A DNA stretch of 64,000 bases from Tildeniella torsiva UHER 1998/13D (GCA_019358835.1 JAHHIH010000004.1:186001-250000), one strand, 5' to 3'. Numbered from the stretch's first letter, positions 44,865-54,833 are shown. Made by a program: numbers and translations. Notes: a model not told the origin generated them from the letters alone.

Positions 44865-45590
44865 GTGCGCAAAATCGTTATCGCTGGCAACTGGAAAATG
44901 TACAAGACCCAGGGTGAAACCCTGGACTTTCTGCGCCATTTTCTCGGACAACTCGCCGACACCCCCGATGGGCGTGAAATAGTTCTGTGTGCGCCTTTCA
45001 CCGCCCTGGGTGCTCTGTCTAAAAGCCTGCACGGCGCCAGAATTAGAGTGGGTGCTCAGAATATTCACTGGATGCCAGAGGGTGCCTTTACCGGTGAAAT
45101 TTCAGGGGATATGCTGCGAGAGCTAGGGGTGCGCTATGTAATTGTGGGCCATAGCGAGCGTCGTCAGTACTTTGGTGAGACCGACGAAACGGTGAACCTG
45201 CGCCTACGGGCGGCCCAGGAGTGCGGTCTTACCCCAATTCTGTGCGTAGGGGAAACCAAGAGTCAGCGCGATGCTGGCGAGACCGAGACGTTGATTGCTA
45301 CCCAGATTGAGAAAGGCCTAGTGGATATCGACCAAAACAATTTGGTCATTGCCTACGAACCGATCTGGGCGATCGGCACGGGCGACACCTGTGAAGCCGC
45401 CGATGCCAATCAGGTGATTGGTGGCATTCGCAAACTGCTGAAAAACCCTGATGTCACTATTCAGTACGGCGGTTCGGTCAAACCCAGCAACGTCGATGAG
45501 CTGATGGCCCAGCCCGAGATTGACGGTGCCCTGGTGGGCGGTGCCAGCTTAGAGCCCGAGAGCTTTGCCCGCATTGTTAACTTTCAGTGA
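44865..45590 (+). CDS. tpiA: Triosephosphate isomerase
   Basis: TpiA interconverts dihydroxyacetone phosphate and glyceraldehyde 3-phosphate in glycolysis and the Calvin cycle. The 241 residues start with a GTG at 44865 ([14 protein letters not shown]). The catalytic lysine is in GNWKM, His in VGHSERR, Glu in [11 protein letters not shown], and the phosphate-binding loop in YGGSVKPSN and LVGGASL. The active site and length match the family. A terminator separates it from pnp. Confidence 0.97.
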   Translation: MRKIVIAGNWKMYKTQGETLDFLRHFLGQLADTPDGREIVLCAPFTALGALSKSLHGARIRVGAQNIHWMPEGAFTGEISGDMLRELGVRYVIVGHSERRQYFGETDETVNLRLRAAQECGLTPILCVGETKSQRDAGETETLIATQIEKGLVDIDQNNLVIAYEPIWAIGTGDTCEAADANQVIGGIRKLLKNPDVTIQYGGSVKPSNVDELMAQPEIDGALVGGASLEPESFARIVNFQ

Positions 45591-45718
45591 CCTTAGCCCA
45601 TACTTTCTAAAGTCATCCTGGTAAAACTAAAGCACCAGCAGCGTCACTCCTAAGATAGAGACACAAGCTCCACGGACTGTTTTGGGGCGTGGGTTTACGG
45701 CATTCATGCGGGGTGACC

Positions 45719-46393
45719 ATGAACGTATTGGTGGTAGATGTCGGTGGCAGCAACGTCAAGATTTTAGCTACGGGTGAAACTGAGGTTCGCAAGTTTCCCT
45801 CTGGTTTAACGATGACGCCAGAGGCGATGGTGGCGGGCGTTAAAGACCTGGCAGGCGACTGGGCCTACGACGTGGTGGCGGTGGGTTATCCTGGCCTGGT
45901 GCGCAATGGGGCTGTGGCTAAAGATCCCCAAAATCTGGCCCCTGGTTGGGTAGGGTTTAACTTTGAGCTAGCCTTCGACCGCCCGGTGCGCTTGATTAAC
46001 GATGCGGCGATGCAGGCACTGGGAAGCTATGAGAGCGGCACCATGCTGTTTTTGGGCCTGGGTACAGGGCTGGGGTCGGCCATGGTCGTTGAGGGGATAG
46101 TTGTGCCCATGGAGTTGGCCCATCTCCCCTATAGAGAAGGAACCTATGAGTACTACCTGGGCAAGCGGGCTCTGGAGCGCCTGGGCAAAAAGAAATGGCG
46201 CGGGTATGTAAACACCTGCGTAGGTCAGCTCACGACTGCTCTACAGCTCGACGACGTGGTCATTGGTGGTGGTCAGGTCAAGGTGCTGAAGGAACTACCG
46301 GTGGGTTGCCGCCCTGGACACAATAGCCATGCGTTTATTGGCGGGTTTCGGCTCTGGGAACCAGGCCGAGAGCGGTTTTCTGTGGCTGCTTAG
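45719..46393 (+). CDS. ROK-type sugar kinase (polyphosphate glucokinase-like)
   Basis: A 224-residue actin-fold kinase starting at the ATG at 45719. The phosphate-1 loop is VDVGGSNVKIL, the catalytic aspartate lies in LINDAAMQALG, and the adenosine-side loop is FLGLGTGLGSAMV, as in ROK/polyphosphate-glucose kinases. It is shorter than classical polyphosphate glucokinases and lacks the ROK CxCGxxGC zinc motif, so the phosphoryl donor and sugar are uncertain. The C-terminal segment VIGGGQVKVLKELP is characteristic. It follows tpiA on the same strand. Confidence 0.82.
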   Translation: MNVLVVDVGGSNVKILATGETEVRKFPSGLTMTPEAMVAGVKDLAGDWAYDVVAVGYPGLVRNGAVAKDPQNLAPGWVGFNFELAFDRPVRLINDAAMQALGSYESGTMLFLGLGTGLGSAMVVEGIVVPMELAHLPYREGTYEYYLGKRALERLGKKKWRGYVNTCVGQLTTALQLDDVVIGGGQVKVLKELPVGCRPGHNSHAFIGGFRLWEPGRERFSVAA

Positions 46394-46690
46394 GTATCAC
46401 ATAATTTGGGAAGGGGTACTGGGTGCAGGTGTTCCAATACTCAAGGGCATAAGCACCGATAGGAGCGATCGCATCGAGTTGTGATGAAGGCTGAACTATT
46501 TTTTGTAAAGGATTTCAGCCTGTTATCGCTAAATGTTGTTTTATCCGTGTAAATACGGATATGACCGCGAGGTTTCATCAAAGTATCACAGAGTACCCTC
46601 GGTGAACTCGTAGTTTCTTGCCAGTCTGTTGCGTATTCTGAAGGAGATCTCCCAGAAGGTGATTCGCTCACCTCAGTGTGTTCTCCTGTT

Positions 46691-47431
46691 ATGGATAATT
46701 CTCTGTTTCGTCGTATTGTTTTGCCAGTGCTGCTAGTCTCTGGCGCTGGGTTTGCGGCCTTCACCTGGTCGATGGCCTCCGGCCGCGCCGGGCAAATATC
46801 AGAGCGGCTGCCCCAGCCCCTGAGTCGCTGGGTTGACTCGGCTCTGATTGCTGCTCAGCCCAAGGAATTTTCGATTCGCTATGGCGGTTTTGCTATTTTA
46901 TCGAGCGTAGCCATTGGGGTGAGCACCGCTGAGGCGATGCGAACCCGCGAGGGACGAGTGCAGCGACCCCAGGGCTTACTTGATCAGGTGCTGCTGGGCG
47001 CTCAGGGGCAAACGGGTTTGGGGGGCGATCGCCTGCCCGTCGATCCCTCAGACATCGTAGATTCTACTGGCCTCGCGGTTGTCAGCGATACAACGGTAGC
47101 TGCTGCCGCCCTCGACTGGGTCAGTCTGCTGCATACGAGCCCTGAAGACCATGCTGAATCGCACCTGCTGTCTACGGCCATAGACGAGCATGCGTTGTGC
47201 CACATTCAAGGGGCCGATCAGTGTCGCTGTTTAGCCCTGGCCGTTGGGGGCAAGTATTACCGCCACTACCGAAACCGACCTGACATAGACAGGGCTTGGG
47301 CTCTGGTTCAGCAACTCCAGCGGCAGGGCAAACCTGCGATCGCCACCTGGGATGGCAATGGCTACGTGGTGTGGGTGCATCAGCCCGAACGACCGCAGCA
47401 GATCTTTCCCTGGCCGGAGGCCACCGGTTAG
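46691..47431 (+). CDS. Membrane-anchored protein of unknown function
   Basis: From the ATG at 46691 (MDNSLFRRI) the 246 residues show an N-terminal hydrophobic helix (7-28), a second hydrophobic stretch near 60-80, and a soluble region with a small cysteine pair (ALCHIQ and QCRCLAL). The C-terminus contains WDGNGYVVWVH. No domain is recognised. The soluble part probably lies outside the cytoplasm. The 297 bases upstream show no other gene. Confidence 0.65.
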   Translation: MDNSLFRRIVLPVLLVSGAGFAAFTWSMASGRAGQISERLPQPLSRWVDSALIAAQPKEFSIRYGGFAILSSVAIGVSTAEAMRTREGRVQRPQGLLDQVLLGAQGQTGLGGDRLPVDPSDIVDSTGLAVVSDTTVAAAALDWVSLLHTSPEDHAESHLLSTAIDEHALCHIQGADQCRCLALAVGGKYYRHYRNRPDIDRAWALVQQLQRQGKPAIATWDGNGYVVWVHQPERPQQIFPWPEATG

Positions 47432-47505
47432 GGGTGAAAGCCCAATAGGCAAAAATCGAGTGATCCCTAAGGATGTTTGTAGGCAATGTTGAGCAATACA
47501 CAGGC

Positions 47506-48522
47506 ATGAATCTCAAAACGCTAGAAAATCTTTGGACGGCCTTTGTGGAGGGAGAGCGAGACTTTACCGGCATAAATTTAGCTGGGGCCGACCTCAACCA
47601 CTGGAGCTTATCTCGGGTCGACTTTTGGGGCGCTGACTTCAGCGGAGCAAACCTCACCCAAGCCAACTTTCGCCGGGCCAACCTCAAGCAAACCCAGCTC
47701 TACAATGCCAACCTGGTGGGGGCCGACCTGCGCTGGGCTGACCTGCGAGAGGCCGTACTCACCGGAGCCGACTTGGAGGATGCCCGCCTAGAGGGAGCAC
47801 TCTACAATGCCCAGACCCAGTTCCCTGAAGGGTTTGACCCAGGGCAGGCCCGCATGTGGAGTTTAGATCCTGGGGCTGCCCTGGCGACTAAAGATTTGCG
47901 GGAGCGCGACTTGGGGGGGACTGACTTAACGGCTGCCGATCTCAGTGGGGCGCTATTGGTCAACAGTCAGCTGTTTGGGGCGGTGCTGAGACGAGCCAAT
48001 CTGCTCAGTGCCCTGGTTGGCGACAGTGACCTACGCTACGCCGATCTGAGCCACGCTACGCTAATGCTGGCCGATCTGCGGGGGGCCGATCTGCGCCACG
48101 CAAACCTGAGCCAGGCCAACCTAATTGGCTCTAACCTGCGGGGGTGTCAGCTGGCCGGAATCACCCTAGAGGGAGCCCTCTACTCTGATAGCACCCAGTT
48201 TCCTCGCGGTTTTCAGGTGCCTAATGGTCTGCACCGCCTGGCTCCGGGCGCGTCGCTGGGGGGCGCTGATCTCAGCGGTGCGAGGCTCACCGGAATAGAT
48301 CTGCGCGGGGCCAATTTAGCCGGGGCTAACCTGATGCACACTGACCTGTGGGGGGCCTGTTTGGCCAACGCTGACCTCAGTGGCGCAAACCTGCTGGGGG
48401 CCAACCTCTTAGGAACCGACCTAACCGGTGCCAACCTCAACCAAACCAACCTGATGCAGGCCATTATCGACATGCCAGGAGACCTAGCGGGGATGGTGGC
48501 GTTAAACAGCCAGTCGGCCTAG
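47506..48522 (+). CDS. Pentapeptide-repeat protein
   Basis: A 338-residue protein made largely of A(D/N)LxX pentapeptides in two blocks (about 20-105 and 140-330), for example the series ANLTQANFRRANLKQTQLYN. Such repeats fold into a right-handed quadrilateral beta-helix. The blocks are separated by two copies of a similar non-repeat segment (ALYNAQTQFPEGF and ALYSDSTQFPRGF). Function is unknown; many cyanobacterial members are uncharacterised. The start could also be at 47473, 11 residues earlier. Confidence 0.85.
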   Translation: MNLKTLENLWTAFVEGERDFTGINLAGADLNHWSLSRVDFWGADFSGANLTQANFRRANLKQTQLYNANLVGADLRWADLREAVLTGADLEDARLEGALYNAQTQFPEGFDPGQARMWSLDPGAALATKDLRERDLGGTDLTAADLSGALLVNSQLFGAVLRRANLLSALVGDSDLRYADLSHATLMLADLRGADLRHANLSQANLIGSNLRGCQLAGITLEGALYSDSTQFPRGFQVPNGLHRLAPGASLGGADLSGARLTGIDLRGANLAGANLMHTDLWGACLANADLSGANLLGANLLGTDLTGANLNQTNLMQAIIDMPGDLAGMVALNSQSA

Positions 48523-48604
48523 GGGTTGGCTGGGGAGCAAAGGGAGGGGTTGAGGATGTTGAAGGAATGCCTAAATCCTGACCCCTTATATCCTGGGCTG
48601 CTGC

Positions 48605-49771
48605 TTACAAAAGCGTTATCTGGCTGCCGTCCCCCGGTAGCGCTTCGTCATAGCCCAGGTGGCGGCGAGCGGCGGGGGTGACGACGCGACCTCGGGGGGT
48701 GCGCTGAAGATAGCCAATTTGCAGCAGGTAGGGTTCGTAGACTTCTTCAATGGTCTGAGGGTCTTCGCCCGTGGAGGCGGCCATAGTGTCGAGGCCGACG
48801 GGGCCACCGCCAAAATTTTCAATCATGACTGACAGTAGGCGGCGATCGGTCCAGTCGAGGCCGCAGGGATCCACATTAAACAGCTCTAGCGCTTCGGCGG
48901 CGAGGGCTGCGGTAATGGGGCCAGCTAGCTTGACCTCGGCATAGTCGCGCACTCGCCGCAGGAGGCGGTTGGCAATGCGGGGGGTACCCCGGGCGCGACG
49001 GGCGATTTCTTCGGCTCCGGCGGGTTCGATGGGGGTTTTTAGAACGTCGGCGGTGCGCAGCACAATGGGCTTGAGCTCATCGATTTCGTAGAAGCGCAGC
49101 CGCTGGATAAGACCGAAGCGATCGCGCAGCGGAGAGCTCAGTGCCCCCACCCTGGTCGTTGCCCCCACCAGCGTAAACGGGCACAGCGGAATGCTGCGGG
49201 TGCGGGCCGACTGTCCCTTGCCAATGGTGATATCCAACCGCGAGTCTTCCATGGCCGGGTAGAGAATTTCTTCGGTGACCCGCGGTAGCCGGTGAATTTC
49301 ATCGATAAACAGCACGTCGCCGGGTTTGAGATTGACCAGCAGGCCGGCAATGTCGCGGGGGCGCTCTAGGGCAGGGGCAGTAGTAATTTTGCAGGCCACC
49401 CCCATCTCCTGTGCCAGAATCAGCGCCATGGTGGTTTTGCCCAGCCCTGGTGGCCCGTACAGCAGCAGATGGTCGAGGGGCTCTTGCCGCGACTGAGCGG
49501 CCTTAATCGCAATGTCGAGCACCTCTTTCAGGGAAGCCTGTCCGATGTAATCTTGCAGTCGCTGGGGCCTTAAAGTGTCTTCGGGGGCAGTTGAAGCTGG
49601 CGCTTGCGTCGCGGCCTCATCCCCTAGATCTTCGGGCTGTACCTCCCCACCTTTGACGAGGGAAAGCAGCGGTTGTAAGGCCTCGTCTGCGGTGGGCTGG
49701 GCTGCCGGTTGGGGCTTAGCCCGCTTGGGCTTGGCCGAATCGTCGGCGGTGTGAGAAGAGATAATGGCCAT
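48605..49771 (-). CDS. ruvB: Holliday junction branch-migration helicase RuvB
   Basis: RuvB is the hexameric AAA+ motor that with RuvA moves Holliday junctions. The 388 residues include a cyanobacterial-type N-terminal extension (about 1-75), then [12 protein letters not shown], Walker [12 protein letters not shown], Walker B DEIHRL, sensor 1 GATTR and the C-terminal winged-helix domain (DRRLL...[29 protein letters not shown] region). All AAA+ motifs are intact. The start at the ATG at 49771 is preferred over a TTG at 49783. Confidence 0.96.
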   Translation of the reverse strand: MAIISSHTADDSAKPKRAKPQPAAQPTADEALQPLLSLVKGGEVQPEDLGDEAATQAPASTAPEDTLRPQRLQDYIGQASLKEVLDIAIKAAQSRQEPLDHLLLYGPPGLGKTTMALILAQEMGVACKITTAPALERPRDIAGLLVNLKPGDVLFIDEIHRLPRVTEEILYPAMEDSRLDITIGKGQSARTRSIPLCPFTLVGATTRVGALSSPLRDRFGLIQRLRFYEIDELKPIVLRTADVLKTPIEPAGAEEIARRARGTPRIANRLLRRVRDYAEVKLAGPITAALAAEALELFNVDPCGLDWTDRRLLSVMIENFGGGPVGLDTMAASTGEDPQTIEEVYEPYLLQIGYLQRTPRGRVVTPAARRHLGYDEALPGDGSQITLL

Positions 49772-49841
49772 AGGGGAGCCCAAGGGTCAGCCCCCCTATG
49801 ATACTGTGGTGCATTTGCACTATCAAGCTATGGGGCCAGTT

Positions 49842-50051
49842 CTACAGCAGAATTAGCAGCCCCAAGCCAAAGCCCAGCATGCCGAAAATCGCTGACCCTA
49901 GGCCAGAGTTTTGGGATTCTAAAGGAATGCTCAGGTCTTTTTCAAAGTCGCATTTGAGGCAGTGATACACCGTGGGCTTGTATTCCACAATGCTGTGAAC
50001 GCCGCACCCAGGACACTGCACGCTGGGCGGGGTGAGGGTAGATACAGTCAT
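49842..50051 (-). CDS. Small zinc-ribbon membrane protein
   Basis: A 69-residue protein with a four-cysteine zinc ribbon (CPGC at residues 13-16 and CLKC at 32-35) followed by a single C-terminal hydrophobic helix (about 50-69). It is probably tail-anchored with the ribbon in the cytoplasm. No functional assignment is possible. It lies 70 bases upstream of ruvB on the same strand. Confidence 0.65.
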   Translation of the reverse strand: MTVSTLTPPSVQCPGCGVHSIVEYKPTVYHCLKCDFEKDLSIPLESQNSGLGSAIFGMLGFGLGLLILL

Positions 50052-50534
50052 GGCTACACACCTAATGGGTACACGGGCAACCAGGGCAACCTCGACCAGC
50101 TAGGGGATCACATCGCCCACTGGGCCAAAGGTTCACTTTGATCAACAGCAGGGAACACATTCAACAGCATGGAACAGATGTCCTGGTTGCGCGAGGGGAA
50201 AAACTTCTGAGAAATTCTGTTCTGAATTCAGGAGTTATAGCCTTGAGCACTGCGCTTAGGATATGCGTCACTACCACTGGCTAGAATTGGTCAGCACACT
50301 GGTGTATGCAGCAAAAAAACGGAAATAGAAGAGCGAAAAATCAAGAAGATGCTCGGTGGGCTTGAATTTTGGACATTTTAAGCTGTCCTTACCCAGGCTT
50401 CACCTGCTTTGGGCTTACCATCACGGTTCACCTGTCTAGGCCTACGGTCTTACCGACCAGACCCGACTAAATCCGATGGCCGTTACCTCTGCTCTGAGGG
50501 CAAGCTGGGCCTAGTGATTTAGCGAATATTGGCT
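50052..50534. other. Intergenic region with a tandem direct repeat
   Basis: No protein gene is supported in these 483 bases between divergent genes. An imperfect tandem repeat, CAACAGCAGGGAACA at 50143-50157 and CAACAGCATGGAACA at 50162-50176 (one mismatch, 19-base period), could be a binding site. The segment around 50400-50445 has several GGCTT and TTCACCTG words. I see no terminator. Confidence 0.5.
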
Positions 50535-51194
50535 ATGCCCACTCCAAAATTTTTAAGACAGGCCGCGATCGCTCTGATTGGCTTTGAGGTAGGGCTGGCT
50601 TTGACCTATTTAGCCCTGGTTAGTCGGCGGGGCGAGGCGGGGCTGTTTGACTTCGATGGGTTGCGATCGCTGCCCTCTTGGCTACAGGCGATCCTGCTGG
50701 GCGCGATCGGGCTGCTGTGTGTGGGTGTCCTGCGGTCTCGACGGTACATGGCTAGACCGATTTCCTGGGTGTTGCCCAGTGCCGTGGCGCTGCTCTGCTT
50801 CTTGGGTGCTGCGGATGAATTGCTCAAGTTTCACCTCACCCTGGGGCAGGTGGACTGGAAAGTGATTTACCTCAGCCTCTTGGTGGCGATCGCGGTGCTG
50901 GGATTTCAAGATCTAGCGTTGCTATGGCGTACCCACCGGCTGACAGTGCTGTGGGTGCTGGCAGGGCTGGGGATTTTTTTGCTGGGTGGGTTTGGGGCCG
51001 AGATGGCCAAGGATGCGATCGCGACAGCGCTACCCACCCATTCCCCATCGGCAACCGTATTTTTCGTCGAACATCTCCGCATCACCCTGGAGGAACTGGC
51101 AGAACTTTTGGGTGAAACCGTTATTCTTTATGCCGTGGCCTGTTTTGCCCAACAGGTTTTACAGCGTCGGACGCAAACGCTCAAATATCCCTGA
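50535..51194 (+). CDS. Multi-spanning membrane protein of unknown function
   Basis: A 219-residue protein with six probable membrane helices (about 10-30, 48-66, 75-95, 107-125, 136-155, 185-205). A conserved-looking segment FLGAADELLKFH and an LRITLEELAELLGE stretch contain charged residues next to helices, possibly a functional site. I do not recognise a family. It converges on the GldG-like gene, the ends being 45 bases apart. Confidence 0.65.
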   Translation: MPTPKFLRQAAIALIGFEVGLALTYLALVSRRGEAGLFDFDGLRSLPSWLQAILLGAIGLLCVGVLRSRRYMARPISWVLPSAVALLCFLGAADELLKFHLTLGQVDWKVIYLSLLVAIAVLGFQDLALLWRTHRLTVLWVLAGLGIFLLGGFGAEMAKDAIATALPTHSPSATVFFVEHLRITLEELAELLGETVILYAVACFAQQVLQRRTQTLKYP

Positions 51195-51238
51195 GGCTGT
51201 CTTTGCGTTTGCCCTCCAGCAACCTGGGGCAGGGTACT

Positions 51239-52807
51239 CTATCGTCGCCGTAACCACATCAGCACGGCTAGCCCAAGACCGATCACCGGCAGCACCAGCA
51301 GGGCAAATACCCCAAGCCCAATCTGCTGCTGCACCGTGAGGGTAATGCGGCGGTTGGTGACTTCGCGGGGGCGAATGGAGAGGGTGGCATCGGTCTGCTG
51401 GCCCAGCCAGCTAATGGCATTGAGAAAGACATCGCCGTTGAGCTGCTGCTCAAATAGGCCATCGGTGGCAAAGGTGGCGTTGCCAATCACGACTAGGCGA
51501 GACTCTGGGGCGGGTTCATCTTCAGAGGGGGCAGCAGCCCCCTCGACGGGGCGACTGAGGGCGACCCCAAGGGTGTAGGGACCAGAGGGCGGCGCGTTTT
51601 CGTCGTATTGCAGCTCGCCTTCGGTGGAGAGGGCCTCGGCCCGACTCTGGGGGTTGCTTTGGAGAATGGGTGTTGCTGTTACCGCTGGCACCTCTTCGAC
51701 ATTGACGGGACGCACCAGCGGAAAGAACGATCGCCCGCCGGTAAAGTCGCGGGTGATGGGGTGGTCACCGAAGTCGGTGACTAGGGGAGCAGCGGGGCCA
51801 AGGCCAACCAGCTGGCCACTGCCGGAGGTGTCGAGCACAATGCGATCGTCGAGGGTGATGCCCCAGGGGTCGAGCAGGGTATCGAGGCCGGGGCTGGTGC
51901 GCGGGTCGATCAGCAGCATGAGGCTGCCGCCGCCGTTGAGGTAGGTTTGCAGCGCGTTGACTTCAGGCTCAAAGAATTCGGCGGCGGGGCCAGCCACCAC
52001 CACCACGCTGGCATCGTCGGGTACGGTGCTGGTTTGGGAAAGGTCGAGGGGTTGCACCACAGCGCTTTTATCTTCTAAAGCGGTGGCGGCCTGCAAAAAG
52101 CCGGTGTCGCTGCCGTCGATGGTGAATTCCTGGTGGCCCTGGGTGAAGTAGATGGTGAGGGCGCGATCGCTCACCACCTGATCTAGCGCATTGGTCAGCG
52201 TGCGCTCCGACAGCCGTTCCGTAGGGCTGACATTCTGCAAAAAGCGGCGGGTCTCACCACTTTCTACAAACACCATGCCCGTCTGGGTAGCACCAAAATC
52301 CTGGGCCTGGCGGGGGTCGTTATAGGGGTTGACGTAGTCAAATGTAAACTGCGGCCCGGCCTGGCGGTAGCTTTCGAGCAGCTGGCGATCTTGGGGGTTG
52401 GGCAGCGGGTCGAATACGACGACGCGGGTGGGATTTTCTAAGGTTTGCACCACCTGCTGCGACTGGGGGGCCAGGGTAAAGATTTGGTTCTCGGTGAGGT
52501 CTACCCGGCTGGCGTAGCGCACGGCCAAGAAATTTACCAGGCCTAGAATGGCCAGCACCGCCAGGGTAGAGACCAGAGCATTGGCCCCCGCTTCGGTGGA
52601 GCGCTGAGCCCAAAACCGTCCCTGCCCCTGGTTGCCCAGCACCAGCCCAAGCAAGAGCAGACCAATGCCCCCCACCAGCAGGCCCGCAGGCAGCAGCGTC
52701 CATCCGGCGACGATGCCCGCAATCAGCCCCGCCGTTACTAGGGCCAACCCCGGTAACGCCAGGTATTTCAAATACTTTTGGTAGGCCGCAAACGATTTCA
52801 TCGCCAT
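51239..52807 (-). CDS. GldG-family ABC transporter auxiliary protein
   Basis: A 522-residue protein with two N-terminal helices (about 14-55), a third near 80-100, a long exported domain with the ABC_transp_aux/GldG-like region (about 110-460, including LYFTQGHQEF-like ITIYFTQGHQEF and DPRTSPGLDTLLDPWGI), and one C-terminal helix before an RRR end. It is the third gene of a set with an ATPase and a permease. In Bacteroidetes, GldA-GldF-GldG are linked to gliding; in other phyla including cyanobacteria the substrate is unknown. The protein may start two residues later at 52801. Confidence 0.82.
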   Translation of the reverse strand: MAMKSFAAYQKYLKYLALPGLALVTAGLIAGIVAGWTLLPAGLLVGGIGLLLLGLVLGNQGQGRFWAQRSTEAGANALVSTLAVLAILGLVNFLAVRYASRVDLTENQIFTLAPQSQQVVQTLENPTRVVVFDPLPNPQDRQLLESYRQAGPQFTFDYVNPYNDPRQAQDFGATQTGMVFVESGETRRFLQNVSPTERLSERTLTNALDQVVSDRALTIYFTQGHQEFTIDGSDTGFLQAATALEDKSAVVQPLDLSQTSTVPDDASVVVVAGPAAEFFEPEVNALQTYLNGGGSLMLLIDPRTSPGLDTLLDPWGITLDDRIVLDTSGSGQLVGLGPAAPLVTDFGDHPITRDFTGGRSFFPLVRPVNVEEVPAVTATPILQSNPQSRAEALSTEGELQYDENAPPSGPYTLGVALSRPVEGAAAPSEDEPAPESRLVVIGNATFATDGLFEQQLNGDVFLNAISWLGQQTDATLSIRPREVTNRRITLTVQQQIGLGVFALLVLPVIGLGLAVLMWLRRR

Positions 52808-52854
52808 TACCCGCTACTACATAACCTGCTGACGTCAAATGAATTGATTGAACC

Positions 52855-53667
52855 CTAGGATCGCTGGAACCGGAGGGTTTCGATGGACTGGGCGGTGAGG
52901 TAAAGCCCCAGCACAATGAATGAGAGGAACAGCACCAAACTGCCGGTGTCAAAGATGCCTTCGGTGAAGTCGGTAAAGTGCTTAAGCAAAGATAGATGGG
53001 CGATCGCGCTGCCCACCACCCCCGGCAGCCCTTGGGCCACCGCATCCACCAGCCACAGCAGCAAAATCAGCGCAAAGGTCATAATCGCCGCCAGCACCGT
53101 ACTCTCCGTCAGCGACGAGATGAACATGCCCAGGGCCAACACGCTGGCCGCCAGCAGCACTAACCCCAGGTGCGACAGCAAGAATACTCCCGACCCGGTC
53201 GGGGGCTCAGCGGCCCCTAGGGCGATCGACTGGCACACCATCAGCGGCAGCACCATGGCAATGTAGAAGCTCACCACCGCCAGCAGCTTGCCCAGGGCCA
53301 CTGCCCAGTTGGTGACAGGGGATGTCGCCAATAATTCCAGCGTGCCCTGCTTGCGCTCGTCGGCGTAGAGCCCCATGGAGAGCATCGGCAGCACAAACAT
53401 CGACAGCGACCCCAGCAGCCCCACGTAGGCCTTGTTGAACTCGTAGGCCACATCGAAGGGGGGCGAGGGGGGCATGCCCATCTGCACCGCCTGGTCAGCC
53501 ATCGCCGCCTGGGCCAAAATGCCCTGCGGCCCCAGCAGAATCGCTACTAAGAAGAAGCCCCCCAGCAGCCAAAACACGGCGGCAATGATGTACGGCAGGG
53601 GCGAGGCGAAGTAGCTTTGCAATTCTCGCTGGTAGATGGCGAGGATGTTTTTGAAGAGGAGGGCCAT
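52855..53667 (-). CDS. ABC-2 type transporter permease (GldF-like)
   Basis: From the ATG at 53667 (MALLFKNILAIYQRELQSYF) this is a 270-residue permease with six helices. LQSYFASPLPYIIAAVF, ADERKQGTLELLATSPV and a final LTAQSIETLRFQR are characteristic of the GldF group of ABC-2 permeases. The upstream open frame is encoded by a tandem GGTGGATGGG repeat and is rejected. It lies between the ATPase gene and the GldG-like gene. Confidence 0.88.
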   Translation of the reverse strand: MALLFKNILAIYQRELQSYFASPLPYIIAAVFWLLGGFFLVAILLGPQGILAQAAMADQAVQMGMPPSPPFDVAYEFNKAYVGLLGSLSMFVLPMLSMGLYADERKQGTLELLATSPVTNWAVALGKLLAVVSFYIAMVLPLMVCQSIALGAAEPPTGSGVFLLSHLGLVLLAASVLALGMFISSLTESTVLAAIMTFALILLLWLVDAVAQGLPGVVGSAIAHLSLLKHFTDFTEGIFDTGSLVLFLSFIVLGLYLTAQSIETLRFQRS

Positions 53668-53675
53668 GGGTCGGA

Positions 53676-53703
53676 GGTGGATGGGTAGGGGTGGATGGGT
53701 AGG
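53676..53703. repeat. Tandem 14-bp repeat (GGTGGATGGGTAGG) between ABC genes
   Basis: GGTGGATGGGTAGG occurs twice with a 14-base period, at 53676-53689 and 53690-53703. Immediately to the right, GGGCAGAC (53703-53710) and GTCTGCCC (53717-53724) form an eight-base hairpin. The structures lie between the ATPase and permease genes. Confidence 0.65.
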
Positions 53704-53774
53704 GGCAGACCAATGTGTCTGCCCTAAGGGATTTTGGTAAGGGAATTCAATCCCCAATCTAAGATCCAAAGTTC

Positions 53775-54833
53775 TCAGGTTTCTACTTCTTCAGAAACGT
53801 CTACATTGGTCGAGGAGTCGGCTATGGCTGGTTCTTCTACAACAACATCTTCAGCAGTGGTTGCTTCGGGCGATGCTGTTGTCCCCGTCGCGGGTTCGGT
53901 GGTGGTGAGGTTGAGGAAGACGTCTTCGAGGGTGGCTTGCTGGCGGCGCAGTTCGTGGAGTTCGAGGCCAGCGTTGACGAGGGCGGCGGACATAACAGCT
54001 CCCAAGGCGCGATCGGCGTCTGCGCTCACCCGCAGCCGGTGGTGATACTCCGGCAGGTGCTCTGGCCCCAGGAGGGTCACCTGGCGTACAGGGGACAGCT
54101 CGCTCAATAGGCGCTGGGCTCTATCCACGTCCCCTTTGACCTCTAACTCGTAGGCCGATTCGCCGGAGAGGCGAGTGGTGAGGTTGTCGGGAGTATCGGT
54201 GGCGACGACTTGGCCGCGGTTGATGATGGTGACGCGATCGCAGGTCATGCTCACCTCCGGCAAAATGTGGGTGGAGAGAATGATCGTGTGGCTACCCGCC
54301 AGCCCTTTAATCAGCTGCCGCACCTCGTTAATCTGGCGCGGATCCAGCCCGACTGTAGGTTCATCGAGAATAATTACCGGCGGGTCGTGAATGATCGCCT
54401 GGGCAATGCCTACCCGCTGGCGGTAGCCCTTCGACAGCTTGCGAATCAGCACCTTGCGCTTGTCGAGCAAACCGCAGTGGTCCATCGCAATGTCGGCCCG
54501 CTTTTGTCGCAAATCGGCGGGCACGCCCTTAATTTTGGCCACAAAGTTGAGAAAGCCCTGCACCGTCATGTCTGGGTACAGCGGCGGCGACTCGGGCAGG
54601 TAGCCAATCCGCTGGCGCACTGCCATGGAGTCAGTGTGCACGTCGTAGCCCGCCACTCGGGCCGTGCCTTCAGATGCTGGCAGATACCCCGCCAAAATTC
54701 GCATAGTGGTGGTTTTACCCGCCCCATTCGGCCCTAGAAAACCGAGAATCTCCCCAGGCTGCGCCCCAAAGGTGATGTCTTGAATGGCTGTGGTAGACCC
54801 GTAGGTCTTACTCAAGTGCTCAACTTCAATCAT
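53775..54833 (-). CDS. ABC transporter ATP-binding protein (GldA-like)
   Basis: The ATPase of the three-gene ABC system. The 352 residues contain Walker A GPNGAGKTT, the Q-loop GYLPESPPLYPDMTV, the signature LSKGYRQRVGIAQA, Walker B VIILDEPTVGLD and switch His ILSTHILPE. After about residue 220 there is an accessory region that is typical of ABC-2 ATPases and then a Thr/Glu/Val-rich acidic C-terminal tail (about 315-352). The gene precedes the permease by about 110 bases. Confidence 0.93.
   Translation of the reverse strand: MIEVEHLSKTYGSTTAIQDITFGAQPGEILGFLGPNGAGKTTTMRILAGYLPASEGTARVAGYDVHTDSMAVRQRIGYLPESPPLYPDMTVQGFLNFVAKIKGVPADLRQKRADIAMDHCGLLDKRKVLIRKLSKGYRQRVGIAQAIIHDPPVIILDEPTVGLDPRQINEVRQLIKGLAGSHTIILSTHILPEVSMTCDRVTIINRGQVVATDTPDNLTTRLSGESAYELEVKGDVDRAQRLLSELSPVRQVTLLGPEHLPEYHHRLRVSADADRALGAVMSAALVNAGLELHELRRQQATLEDVFLNLTTTEPATGTTASPEATTAEDVVVEEPAIADSSTNVDVSEEVET

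Noticed and set aside
53668..53769. N-terminal extension of the ABC-2 permease
   Set aside because: It is encoded by the tandem GGTGGATGGG repeat and a hairpin; a real permease starts at MALLFKN.
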